Position numbers and translations under genes: made by a program
Shown here: positions 10,215 to 21,425 of the stretch, piece after piece
Position numbering within the stretch: position 1 is the stretch's first letter
How the letters are laid out: each line of letters starts with the position of its first letter
The notes under the pieces: model-generated
What the model was told of the DNA's origin: nothing
What the model saw: only the letters and a program-made list of their open reading frames with translations
The model's database searches: none
Assembly: GCA_029237695.1 (NCBI GenBank)
Contig: CM055271.1
Coordinates: 79,371,488-79,435,487, forward strand
DNA length: 64,000 nt
Direction: 5' to 3'
Source of the DNA: Conchocele bisecta
Lineage: Eukaryota > Mollusca > Bivalvia > Lucinida > Thyasiridae

Positions 10215-10746
10215 GAGATTCAGAAACTACAGTGGTTTCTGAGTCTGAGCCAAGTCAGAGTCCGAATGGTGGCAGGGTGTCTCTTATGACTGAGACATCC
10301 AACGTCGCTAGTTCTGCTCTGGGTGGTCCGCTACCCACTGAGTAAGGACACCGGACACCGGACACCGGACACCGGACACCAGTCGGTGTTCGGCAAGATT
10401 CAGAAACTAAAGACTGTTTGTGAGTCTAGCCAAATCCGAGTCCGAATTGTGGCAGGGTAACTCTTATGACTGAGACACCCAACGTCGCTAGTTCTGCTCT
10501 GGGTGGTCCGCTACCCACTGAGTAAGGACACCGGACACCGGACACCGGACACCGGACACCGGACACCGGACACCGGACACCGGACACCGGACACCGGACA
10601 CCGGACACCGGACACCGGACACCGGACACCGGACACCGGACACCGGACACCGGACACCAGTCGGTGTTCGGCAAGATTCAGAAACTAAAGACTGTTTCTG
10701 AGTCTAGCCAAGTCCGAGTCCGAATAGTGACAGGGTATCTCTTATG
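10215..10746. repeat. 180-bp tandem repeat with internal 9-bp minisatellite
   Basis: Units start at 10215, 10395 and 10673 (partial) with AGATTCAGAAACTA. Each full unit ends in an ACCGGACAC array followed by AGTCGGTGTTCGGC. The array has about 4 copies in unit 1 and about 15 copies in unit 2 (10525-10658), so unit 2 has grown to 278 bp. Confidence 0.9.
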
Positions 10747-11060
10747 ACAATACACCACTTCGGCCCTGACTTCAAGACAAACGGGAGGTCCTTGGCTGAG
10801 CACGCCCAATGGGATTAATCGGCTTCTGTGGCACCCGGTGCTGGAGTCGTGACTGGAGCATATATATTTTTTTATTTTTGCTTTGTTTTGTGATTATTTC
10901 ATATATACGTGAGTACATTATCTTGTTCCCTTTTACATTGTGTGACCAGTCCGCGGCTCTATTAGGTGTCACGGTTTAGTGCTACATGAGTGAGTTATTT
11001 GTCTTGCTCGAGTATATCACTATGTATCCTCGGTGTGCGGTGCGGAGACCCGCACCATTA
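10747..11060 (+). mobile_element. 3' part of the non-LTR 5'-leader module
   Basis: From ACAATACACCACTTCGG to GACCCGCACCATTA it is nearly identical to the modules at 17571, 18728 and 22515. It diverges right after GCACCATTA, where DIRS-like sequence follows, so this is an isolated fragment. Confidence 0.85.
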
Positions 11061-12470
11061 ATATTTTTACCCTATATAGCCACTGATAACGGCGACGCTG
11101 GTCTTGACCACGCCGTTTTCAGCGGAATATCTGTTCAAGGTTATGGATATACAACAGTGTAACGGTATAGGACATTGGCCTGCCGACACACTGGATTAGT
11201 CCTGATGTGAGTTTGATGACGTCAGACAGGAGGGCGCACAGACTTGTCGATCAGGACGGGTAGATCCGGGTCTAGTAGCAAGAGAGCTAGGTATAGGTCA
11301 ACTTCCAGTAGCTCGTCTACCAGGACGCGGGATTGTAGATCCATGAAACACAAACGACGTTCTAGGTCGTGTCTAGGTACGATCATTGACGTCGTCATAG
11401 GCATAGGTGAAGGGACCTCCTTCGGGAAGCGTTCCTTCAGGCCACGAATCTGTTTGGAAACAGATGTTCGCAGGTGACTGCTGCTGACGCTGCAGTAAGA
11501 CAGAGTGGGCAGTCAGCGAGACTATCAGTGGTCTCTTTAGCCAAGCGGTTCGCTTATAGAAGCGCAACTCGGGCTGGAAAGGGGACATAAGCAAGCTTTA
11601 ATATCCCCTTCTCCTAAACCAACGAGTGAGGTAACGCGTAGCTTTAAGCAACACATAACACCTATACAGCCCCAATAGGGTGGGGCTTCCAGAGGGGCGC
11701 TACACGCATCAGAGATTGGCAATCTCCGAGCTTCTACAGCGTACGGTTTGTTGTACCAACAGACAGATCATTTCTAGATAGAGACGGCTCGATCGATACG
11801 TCTGACTATTAGAGTCAACGATTGGGCAGTCTCCAGCCAACCACAGGAAGGTTATCTTCATATACCGATATGCCATGCGTCCAGAAACTTTATAAGCTTT
11901 CAGTCGCAAGGCATGGTATAACAGTTTTGTGTCCTACCCTTCAGACCCACGGCGTTCACAAAACTAATAGAGGTAATCTAGGCACAGTCCAGACCGTGTG
12001 TTATTGCATACTTCAATACTTGGACGACTGGCTCCTGCACGATCAGTCTAGAGACACAATGCTACTCAAGCGGCGTTTGTTCTGGGATCTTATCACGGGG
12101 TTGGGTCTCAAGCCGAACATAGAGATGTCGGAACTAGTACTTAAACAGGACATCTGATACGTAGGGATGAGTTTTCTTACCAGACTGGGGATAGTCAGGG
12201 TACACTTGGACAGTGCCGATATGTACAGAGTAGACATCATGTTGCGTGTGATCTTCAAAGCTGTGTATCCACTTCAAGTACCAGCCAGGGAGCTATTTTA
12301 GCTGCTAGGGTATTGCATTTAGAGGCAGATATGCGGTGTAGGTCGTCTACCAATGTACTGTGGACTACCTGTCGAGGGGGACTCGAAAGTCCGTACCGAG
12401 GGGTCACTGTTAAGAACAGTGACCAACGCGGTTATCAACAGGTAGAGCCACTCCTTGACGTCAACTTTTT
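11061..12470 (+). pseudogene. Decayed DIRS-like reverse transcriptase
   Basis: An Arg/Ser-rich gag-like stretch (RSGSSSKRARYRSTSSSSS, 11256-11315) comes first. Then the RT catalytic region appears with the YLDDWLLHDQSRD box (about 12018-12056), followed by DLITGLGLKPNIEMSELVLK, an in-frame stop, and YVGMSF and FLTRLGIVRV. YLDDWL with this following order fits DIRS-type retroelements. Many stops and frame changes mean no product is made. A possible RNase H start (LDVNFL) lies at the 3' break near 12470. No tyrosine recombinase of this element is seen. The family call is by motif only. Confidence 0.65.
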
Positions 12471-13392
12471 ATGATATTTCTTTGGGACTTTCACACTTAA
12501 ACAGGGATAAGTTTCCGATATAGACCCACTATCCGAGCCACTTCCATCAACAACATTGTCAGCATTATTACACATAGTGCTTTGTTTCTGATAAGCTTCT
12601 GTGTCACCCTGGATATTGCCTGTGCTTATCTCGAGTCCACCAACAGTTTCACCTGGATCAACATTGGAACTCTCCTCTTTTTTTTCTCCAACTTCTTCCT
12701 CCGTCATCTTATCTCCATCCATTCCATCCCTCACATGGTCGTCTTCCTCCGTTATCTTATCTCCATCCATTCCATCCTTCACATGGTCTTCTTCAAATTC
12801 TTCCTCCGTCATCTTATCTCCATCCATTCCATCCCTCACCTGGTCTTCTTTAACTTCTTCCTCCGTCATCTTATCTCCATCCATTCCATCCCTAACCTGG
12901 TCTTCTTCAAATTCTTCCTCCGTCATCTTATCTCCATCCATTCCATCACTCACCTGGTCTTCTTCAAATTGTTTCTCCGTCATCTTATCTCCATCCATCC
13001 CATCCCTCACCTGGTCTTCTTCAACCTCTTCCTCCTTCATCTTATCTCCATCCATTCCATCCCTCACCTGGTCTTCTTCAAATTCTTCCTCCGTCATCTT
13101 ATCTCCATCCATTCCATCCCTAACCTGGTCTTCTTCAAATTCTTCCTCCGTCATCTTATCTCCACCCATTCCATCCCTCACCTGGTCTTCAAATTCTTCC
13201 TCCGTCTGGTCTTTTTCAACTTCTTCCTCTGTCTGGTATTCTTCTTCAACTTCTTCCCCTGTCTGGTCTTCAACTTCTTCCTCTGTCTGGTCTTCTTCAG
13301 CTTCTTCCTCTGTCTGGTCTTCTTCAACTTCTTCCTCTGTCTGGTCTTCTTCAACTTCTTCCTTCTGTGATGTATCTGTGTCTTTTTTATGG
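12435..13392 (-). CDS. Exon coding acidic tandem repeats
   Basis: After acceptor TTTTTAG at 13393 the minus strand is open for over 300 codons. It codes KKDTDTSQKEEVEEDQ, then several 9-12 residue units of type TEEEVEEDQ, then about nine 20-residue units of type DGMDGDKMTEEEFEEDQVR. A non-repetitive end follows (GETVGGLEISTGNIQGDTEA ... SDSGSISETYPCLS). The repeat unit is 60 bp of DNA with few frame-breaking changes, which suggests it is or was under coding constraint. The last codons before the stop at 12435 run into antisense DIRS-like DNA, so the true 3' boundary is uncertain. I do not recognise a family. The product would be a highly acidic, disordered protein. It may belong to the same gene as the exon at 27978-28604. 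Confidence 0.6.
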
Positions 13393-15387
13393 CTAAAAAT
13401 TTAGAAATAAAAGATCACATCAATCTGAAAAATATATTTATTTTATGAAACATTATAAATTATTGCACTGACATAGTGAGAAGTATCAGTCAGATGAACA
13501 ATACACAACTTTTATCCAGATCCTTGTGTTCCTTAGATGTGTTTATTACATTCAGTGGTCTACTGAAAACAAGGTGGTCATGGCCCGCATGTTGCGCCCT
13601 ATGAGTGCTGGATACAAATGTTTTAACTCAAATCCGAAAACTTTTAACGTAAAAAAAAGAAGACACAACTCATATATGGATATGGCACTATATTGCACAC
13701 AGGTTGAAGTAACGGACCTAGGTCTATAAATGCATTCAATATACATGAGATATACCTAAAATCATCCATAAGTGAAGAAAACAATTGGCCCCCAAAATCC
13801 TCATTAAAATATGTAAGATATGTAAGAAGGTCATTAAGATTGTAATGGGCCGTACGTGAACGGCCCCGAGACAACAGACTCTCGCGAAACAGTCAACATG
13901 TTTATATCCTTGTCGCACATCTCATCAGTTGGCAAAATAATTGCCCCCACTATGATGTATTCATTAAGAAGTAAACTTAACAATAATTGCAGTCAGCTGA
14001 TGTGTAAACAGTAGTGTGATTATATTTTACTCTGTTTTGAAATACCCAATAGTTTAAAAAAACATGGAGTGATAATACTCAAATTATACTAATTCCTTAT
14101 CTAGATCCCTGGAAATAACTATGAAATTTAACTTGTACATAATATATATCAGACGTTACCTTTCCAAAACCCATTCCAAGTCTTCTAAAAAGACTTTTAA
14201 AGTCGACTGTTTTCGCTTCAATGACCCTGAAATTTTCAGAGAACATTGGTCAACATGTGTCAAACTTTTCATATGGCAGTTAACATGTTGCATTGATTTA
14301 CAAGGATATATAGACAATACCAGGCTTGTGTCTTTTTATCTCACGTTGATCCGGCTTAAACTAGGAAACGCGTAGGAATTCCGAGGTGTACCAAGGAATT
14401 TCTACCGTTTCCGAGTCGTGTAGGTCAAATTGTCATAATACTAGGCAATAGTATGCATCTGTAAACCAAGTTTAACTAGATTTGTCAGTAAGCGACGGCT
14501 TACGGAATACCCCACGCTTGGACCCTGACCACCAGTGAACACAGCAATCGAGTTTTAGCAACAGTGACCTTGGACGGTGGTGAAAGCCCAAATAAGTGTC
14601 TTCAATATAAAACAAGAATTCTGCCACGGAAGCGGTGTCGCACCTGCGGTTGTGGTGTTGTGCGAAACAAAGCATCACCCCTAGATACGCATTGATGTGA
14701 AATATTATTAAAATGCGGTGAGAGGTTAAATAGATATAGAGAAGAAACAATAACTTTAACGCATTTGTGTTAAAAATCAGGTGAATATTACAAGTAAATA
14801 AAATACTGTGACCTTGGGAATTTGGCCTTGGGGGTGTGCGAAACAAAGCATCATCCCTAGACACTGATGTAGAAGAATATGAAAATTCGGCAAGGGGTTA
14901 GAGAGATGTTGTGAAAAAACAATAACTTTAACATTTTGCCTTACAAATAAAACGGACGACGACGACGACGGAAAATCCGCCGACTATTGCCCCCTCTGCT
15001 AAAGCAGGTGCGACAATAACTGCACATGTAAAGTTTCATGAAGATCGGACACACAGATGTCAAGTTATCGGGCGTAAACACTATTGTGCATAGCAATCTA
15101 TTTTTAGCAACAGAGACCTCGACCTTGGGCGACCAAAGCCCATATTCAATAGGTGTATTGTCCTCATTGACAATAATGGACATACATATTACTAGTCAAA
15201 TTAATACAATTGAGATTTAAAGCTTTTATATTTGTAGCAGTGTAGTATACACGTGTAGAGTAAGTAGCTATCCAAATCAACAATCCATTTTATGTGATTC
15301 ATATGCCAGTGATGACCCATGATTGGTAAAACATAATATGTACCGTTTTTATTTGGTATAAAAATCAACAACAACAACAACAAACAA
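13393..15387. other. Non-coding stretch with a diverged direct duplication
   Basis: No exon recognised. Two diverged copies, at about 14664-14765 and 14835-14940, share TGTGCGAAACAAAGCATCA and AACAATAACTTTAAC. GACGACGACGACGACGG (14954) and GGGCCGTACGTGAACGGCCC (13846) are minor features. Confidence 0.6.
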
Positions 15388-16325
15388 AAGGCCCATATGG
15401 GCCTGTATCGCTCACCTGTAAGTATTATGGTTTAAATTGTTTAAAGTAATAACCAGTGCCTTCATTAATAATAATTTTCAGGAATTGTTTTTTATTCTTT
15501 GCAAAATTTCAGGATTTTTTTTCTATATGCAAAGAAGGAAATGTACCAATTTCAGGAAATTTTTCTGGGAGTAATTTAAGTCCAATTCCTGTTAAAGAAA
15601 GCACTGAATAACTGTTTGACCTTTCGGGGGCCATATTGGATGATCATGTAATTTCAACAAAAAAAGCTCCACGCCCACTTTTGACCCCGGGGTCACCAGT
15701 TCAACAAATTTGAAAGAGCATTGTACATCGATCATTCCAACCAAGTTTCGTCGAAATCCGGCAAGCGGTTCATGAGAAGAAGAATTTTAAAGAATGTATG
15801 CTATTTTTAGACAGCGGCCATCTTGAATTAGCGATGACGTCTATTTTAACAAATCTGAAAAGGCTTCACCCATGGACCATAACTGTGAAGCTTGGCCACC
15901 GCGGTTTGTGTGAAGAAGAACGACCTTTTGACCTTTCGGCGGCCATCATGGATGAGATAATCATCCGATTTCGACCAAAAATTCTCCAGAGACGATACCT
16001 TCGATTTGATATACGAAACCATATTTGGTCAAATGTGAAATTTGACGTTTACTTGACCCCACGGGCCCCGCCCATTTTTGACCCAGGGTCCACCATATGA
16101 ACGAATCTGAAAAAGAATTTGACCCACTGTTTGACGGGGGCCATCTTGGTTTCGCGACGCGACAACCTTCATTTTTACAAATCTGAAAAGTAGTAACACA
16201 TAGACCACCCTATGAAGTTTGGCCAACATCGGTCGGGCGGTACGGAAGATGTTTAAAAAGTGTGGAAGGACAACGACGAAAAGCGGTAACAATAGCTCAC
16301 TTGAGCATTCGGCTCAGGTGAGCTA
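15388..16325. mobile_element. TIR element with CTCACCTG / CAGGTGAG ends
   Basis: Opens GGCCCATATGGGCCTGTATC GCTCACCTG and closes CATTCGGCTCAGGTGAGCTAA. The interior has repeated GGCCATCTTG and TGACCTTTCGGnGGCCAT motifs and no long reading frame. A right-end fragment of the same family is at 448-506. Confidence 0.75.
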
Positions 16326-17369
16326 ACAAACTTAAAGCCACTATGTGTAACTAATCCAATTTTCAGATGTTTTCAAACACAAACAAGAGTGCCGAATTTC
16401 ACAAAATACGCCCATCGAGGTGATAAAGCGAAAACGATATCGTGTGGACAAGGATACGTACATGTATAAAGACAATAAATGTGGCTTGTCGGCACACGCA
16501 TGCCCCCACGGCAGCCTTGAACGTAATTATGTGATTTAGAAATTAGCAAACATTTTTGAAATGGTCAATCCAGAATTTAATTTTCAGAAAAATGGATTGG
16601 TCTGAAAATTGGTTGGAGCACTTACATGTCAGTTACTCCGACGTTAATCTGATGATAGCGTTAATTATCAACTATTGAACACAAAAACAAACAGATGAAA
16701 CATTTAGCTTGCAACTTAAAAAGTTACTTTGTGCAGCAGCTTTCTGTTTTTCAACATCTAAGTGTTTGAAATCCTGTACAGCTTTAAGCGGAAACCTGTT
16801 ACATTTAGGGAGGAATGATCGTTCTGAGGCACACATTTCAGGGTTCGAAATTAAGGGTAGCAAGCACCAAGTATGCTGCCTGAAATTTCAGCCTGCTGCC
16901 TGCTTTTAAAACTGGAAGAACAAACTTTGCGACATGAAAGTTAAAACAACAGTCTATGCTATCGAAATATTGCACCATTCACATATGATCATATTGCACA
17001 GTAACTAAATATAAACATACATTGTAGCTGGTAGATGACGTTTTAACAGGGAGAAATTTAAATTTCACGGACATGCTATGTGAAAACATAAAAATATACA
17101 ACACAAAATACTTGCTGCCTATTTTCGAAGCCAAAATAGTTCAATTTCTACCCCTGCATTTGCGGAGTGTGTGTAATATATAATTTTGAAATACGACATT
17201 AATTTTCCTCAACCACTGCAAATCCGATAAAACAACTGGTTGGGAATGGACAATAAATTGTGTATTTCAAAATGGGAGTTAATAAACTCTATATACATGA
17301 TGATACACACTAGATTTTGGATGGATATGGTGCATAGTCCCAAAAGAGCGAGAGAAAAACAGTGCTTAC
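16326..17369. other. Unassigned stretch
   Basis: I see no gene. A short duplicated motif (GCTGCCTG) and AT-rich spacer are all that is visible. Confidence 0.5.
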
Positions 17370-17473
17370 CATGCGTCATCCGACTTGCAGTACACAAGGT
17401 TATTCACCACTTCCACGGGCCATAAAACATTCACCCCGGGCAACCTTGTCCAGCCAAATGATCTTGAGGCCAT
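17370..17473 (-). CDS. Candidate isolated exon of unknown gene
   Basis: A 104-bp interval has a good acceptor (TTGTCCTCAG) and donor (GCATG|GTAAGC). One frame is fully open and reads MASRSFGWTRLPGVNVLWPV then EVVNNLVYCKSDDAW. No family is recognised and no partner exon was found, so it may be chance. Confidence 0.3.
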
Positions 17474-17570
17474 CTGAGGACAAAATAAATCAACAATGTA
17501 AACCAAAGTATTTGTAAATCAAAGTATTTGTAAATCAAACTATTTTTCCACATTAAACTTCCCGCAGGTC

Positions 17571-18727
17571 ACCCCTGACCTTGACGCGGTCTGCGGGCTT
17601 ACTCTTGGAATTGCAATCGCAATTCCTAGGGATTGCGGTTGCAATTCCCAGAGAACTAACAAGGGGTGGGTGTTTCCTAAGGACTAACTGGGTTATATGC
17701 ATGCACTAGCTATTGGTGCATGCACATATTACCTAAACACCCCTTCGTGACTCGTAGGTACTCTATGCATTCCCGCACAAAGGTAGGTACACATACCTTT
17801 GGGCGTGTGTGTGTAGGGGAACCTGGCTGGCTGCCTGCGACCCGGACGTTTTGGAGGAAGGGATCCTGGTGGGTGAGTGTCTTGCGTGGCTGGCAGAATT
17901 CCTGGCCAAGATGTCACGCATTACTACAATACACCACTTCGGCCCTGACTTCAAGACAAACGGGAGGTCCTTGGCTGAGCACGCCCAATGGGATTAATCG
18001 GCTTCTGTAGCACCCGGTGCTGGAGTCGTGACTGGAGCATATTTTTTTATTTTATTTTGCTTTGTTTTGTGATTATTTCATATATACGTGAGTACATTAT
18101 CTTGTTCCCTTTTACATTGTGTGACCAGTCCGCGGCTCTAGTAGGTGTCACGGTTTAGTGCTACACGAGTGAGTTATTTGTCTTGCTCGAGTATATCACT
18201 ATGTATCCTCGGTGTGCGGTGCGGAGACCCGCACCATTAGCACATCCCCATGTAGGGCTCCATGGAGGGTGGGGAACATTGTGATGAATATACCGGCCTA
18301 CTGATATGAATCGCGAAATAAACCAAAAAACTAACCTCTTCACATGTATCCATAAACCCAATTGATTGGAAGGCTTCGGACTTCACAAAGTCGTCTAGCG
18401 AACCCTGTTCAGCTGGCCCATCTAAGAAACGGACACGACCTGCAGAATTCAATTTTCTGTCTACTCCATCTGATTTCCCTCAACGAACACTACAACAACA
18501 TCAAACAGAACTACAGCATGTAGCCACTTGGCCTCGATTCCTTGTGGTCCATGCAACCGACACTGACAAGCCTCTTGACAAATTGTCTGTCTTTGTTTTA
18601 TCAAAGATACTGAATAGTGTGGCAGGGGAGCCCAATAACTTGAAACGGTTGCGCTCTGGTGACCTTCTTATTGAAGTTGACAAAAAGAGTCATGCAGATA
18701 ATCTACTGCTTTGTACCAAGTTCTTGG
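17571..18727 (+). mobile_element. I/Nimb-like non-LTR element copy A (5' end only)
   Basis: Starts at CCCGCAGGTCACCCCTGACC. The 5' leader module runs to GCACCATTA (18239), then leader sequence and the first part of ORF1 (start codon at 18307). The ORF1 part carries WPRFLVVHATDTDKPLDKLS and continues to LLLCTKFL. It stops within ORF1 at TTCTTGG, where copy B begins. Only the 5' part is left. Confidence 0.85.
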
Positions 18728-19605
18728 CCCGCAGGTCACCCCTGACCTTGACGCGGTCTGCGGGCTTAATCTTGGAATTGCCATCGCAATTCCTAGGGAT
18801 TGCTATTGCAATTCCCAGAGAACTAACAAGGGGTGGGTTTCCTAAGGACTAACTGGGTTATATGCATGCACTAGCTATTGGTGCATGCACATATTACATA
18901 AACACCCCTTGGTGACTCGTAGGTACTCTATGCATTCCCGCACAAAGGTAAGTACACTTGCCTTTGGGCGTGTGTGTGTAGGGGAACCTGGCTGGCCGTT
19001 TGCCGTGGCCTGCGACCCGGACGTTTTGGAGGAAGGGATCCTGGTGGGTGAGTGTCTTGCGTGGCTGGCAGAATTTCTGGCCAAGATGTCACGCATTACT
19101 ACAATACACCACTTCGGCCCTGACTTCAAGGCAAACGGGAGGTCCTTGGGTGAGCACGCCCAATGGGATTAATCGGCTTCTGTGGCACCCGGTGCTGGAG
19201 TCGTGACTGGAGCATATATATTTTTTATTTTTGCTTTGTTTTGTGATTATTTCATATATACGTGAGTACATTATCTTGTTCCCTTTTACATTGCGTGACC
19301 AGTCCGCGGCTCTAGTAGGTGTCACGGTTTAGTGCTACACGAGTGAGTTATTTGTCTTGCTCGAGTATATCACTATGTATCCTCGGTGTGCGGTGCGGAG
19401 ACCCGCACCATTAGCACATCCCCTTGTAGGGCTCCATGGAGGGTGGGGAACATAGTGATGAATATACCGACCTCCTGATATGAATCGCCAAAAAAAACAA
19501 AAAACAAACCTCATCAGAATTATCGATCAATCCAGTCGATTGGAAGGCTTCGGACTTCACAAAGTCGTCCAGCCAACCGTGTTCAGCTGGTCCGTCCAAG
19601 AAACG

Positions 19606-20805
19606 GGTGCATTCCGTACGTCTAATGCACACAGCTTATATGTCGAAGCAAATGAGCCTTCTCTCCACGACAGACGCACCAAATTATCTTTGCAATACGC
19701 CACTAAACTACATTCCAATCCATATAATCCAGCTTATAACACTGTCTTTCATCGAACTACAAATGCTGTATTCGATAAGAAACCAAGCTTGAAGCCACCA
19801 TTCGGCAAGAGAATGGATCCTTTGATACACAATGCTGGCTTGGATCTGGATCACATTGCCAAATACGCTGTTCCAGATACTCCACCGTGGCAGTTGGAGC
19901 AGCCCAAGGTGATCTTCGATCTTAGTCAGCACACGAAAGCAACAACTGATCCATCCATTTTTAAATCACTTTTTCTTGAGGTTAAAGACAGATACAATAC
20001 GTACACTCCGCTTTTTACTGATGGCTCAAAGATCGGGGACCGGGTAGCATCTGCTGCCGCTGTCCCCGAGGGAGATCTTCAATCCAGACTCCCAGACAAA
20101 TCTTCGATATTTTCTGCGGAATTGAGGGCGATTTTACTTGCTCTTGATTTCGCGAAAATATCTTGGAGAAAGCAATTCATTTTATTTTCGGATTCATTAT
20201 CTTCACTACAAGCTTTGTACAATATGAAGCTTGAACATCCACTTATCCGCCAAATCATGGAGCTACACCATATTTTACTTTCGTCTGGCAAGGACATTAT
20301 ATTTTGTTGGCTACCCAGTCATACTGGTATCAAGGGCAATGACAGGGCAGATAGTGCTGCCAAGGCCGCCCTGGATCTACCAACTTCTCATTTTCCTGTT
20401 TGCTATCATGATTTTAAATCATCCATCAACTCATTCATCTCCGATACAATGCAGATCCAGTGGGATCTGCTCACAGATAATAAACTTCATGCTGTGAAAC
20501 CGACTCTGGGCGAATGGACTCCTGGCTACAGACATGTACGCCGGGATGAAGTTGTCCTTAGTCGATTGCGCATTGGACATACACGACTAACGCATTCGTA
20601 TATGCTCAAAGGTGAGCCGCGTCCATGGTGTATTCCATGCCACAGCGCATTTACCGTGCAACACATCCTACTGGACTGTATCGATTTTGCCGATATTCGA
20701 GGCAAACACTTCAATGTTACTTCACTTTCGGAGCTATTTCAGGTGGAGAACATTGAAGGTTTGCTTCACTTTCTACATGAAACTAACTTGTATCGGAAAA
20801 TTTAA
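19606..20805 (+). CDS. RNase H domain with intact C-terminus, retroelement ORF2 remnant
   Basis: An open frame from GAFRTSNAHSLYVEANEP to the native end HFLHETNLYRKI. It contains the RNase H catalytic set: Asp in LFTDGSKIGD, Glu in FSAELRAIL, Asp in LFSDSLSSLQ, Asp in GIKGNDRAD. A C-terminal zinc-binding-like stretch PWCIPCHSAFTVQHILLDC follows. The frame also stays open upstream to an ATG at 19480 in the interrupted ORF1 leader (441 codons in total). That fusion reads the leader out of its ORF1 frame and is probably accidental. There is no RT or endonuclease, so movement must rely on proteins supplied in trans. Confidence 0.8.
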   Translation, partial: GAFRTSNAHSLYVEANEPSLHDRRTKLSLQYATKLHSNPYNPAYNTVFHRTTNAVFDKKPSLKPPFGKRMDPLIHNAGLDLDHIAKYAVPDTPPWQLEQPKVIFDLSQHTKATTDPSIFKSLFLEVKDRYNTYTPLFTDGSKIGDRVASAAAVPEGDLQSRLPDKSSIFSAELRAILLALDFAKISWRKQFILFSDSLSSLQALYNMKLEHPLIRQIMELHHILLSSGKDIIFCWLPSHTGIKGNDRADSAAKAALDLPTSHFPVCYHDFKSSINSFISDTMQIQWDLLTDNKLHAVKPTLGEWTPGYRHVRRDEVVLSRLRIGHTRLTHSYMLKGEPRPWCIPCHSAFTVQHILLDCIDFADIRGKHFNVTSLSELFQVENIEGLLHFLHETNLYRKI

Positions 20806-21026
20806 TTTTATCATTGTATACATGTTTCTCATTATTATACTTTTATAATTCTATACACGTTGTTCATTTATATATTATTTATCATATTAATATTTTTACC
20901 TTATCATCTGATTGATTATCACATGTAACATACTATTTTACTATTCTTTTTATTCTTCATCTACATTGCTTGGCCCTAAATGATACTCTTTTGTGTTGAT
21001 GGGCCGTTAAGCACCATTCCATTCCA

Positions 21027-21425
21027 TTCCATGCCACAGCGCATTTACCGTGCAACACATCCTACTGGACTGTATCGATTTTGCCGATATTCGAGGCAAA
21101 CACTTCAATGTTACTTCACTTGCGGAGCTATTCCAGGTGGAGAACATTGAAGGTTTGCTTCACTTTCTACATGAAACTAACTTGTATCGGAAAATATAAT
21201 TTTATCATTGTATACATGTTTCTCATTATTATACTTTTATAATTCTATACACGTTGTTCATTTATATTGTTTATCATATTAATATTTTTACCTTATCATC
21301 TGATTGATTATCACATGTAACATACTATTTTACTATTCTTTTTATTCTTCATCTACATTGCTTGGCCCTAAATGATACTCTTTTTTGTTGATGGGCCGTT
21401 AAGCACCATTCCATTCCATTCCATT
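21027..21425 (+). mobile_element. Second 3'-end unit of dimer copy 2
   Basis: Restarts inside ORF2 at ATTCCATGCCACAGCG. The first tail ends in ATTCCATTCCATT, so the switch occurred at shared ATTCCAT. It contains HILLDCIDFADIRGKHFN and the 3' UTR, then CCATT repeats. Confidence 0.85.

Larger units (their letters stand above)
19606..21425 (+). mobile_element. RNase H-only dimeric non-LTR derivative (copy 2)
   Basis: It has the same 5' start (GGTGCATTCCGTACG) and the same arrangement as 4403-6194: RNase H and 3' UTR with CCATT tail, then a second 3'-end unit restarting at ATTCCATGCCACAGCGCATT (about 21027) and ending in CCATT repeats. It is flanked by a 15-bp duplication with one mismatch. The host of the insertion is ORF1 of copy B. 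Confidence 0.9.

Noticed and set aside
10426..10688. Repetitive frames PDTGHRT and PVSGVRC
   Set aside because: These are produced by the 9-bp minisatellite in any frame and show no other coding sign.
11061..12470. Gypsy or Steamer-like LTR retrotransposon
   Set aside because: No LTR ends, primer-binding site or integrase are seen, and the YLDDWL box and following order fit DIRS-like elements better.
12582..13404. Long plus-strand frames of 262 and 267 codons across the acidic-repeat exon
   Set aside because: They are antisense of the acidic repeat. The minus-strand reading has a splice acceptor and a sensible composition.
19480..20805. A host gene for a 441-residue RNase H protein
   Set aside because: The N-terminal part is an out-of-frame retroelement leader, and the rest is a retroelement RNase H flanked by a target-site duplication.
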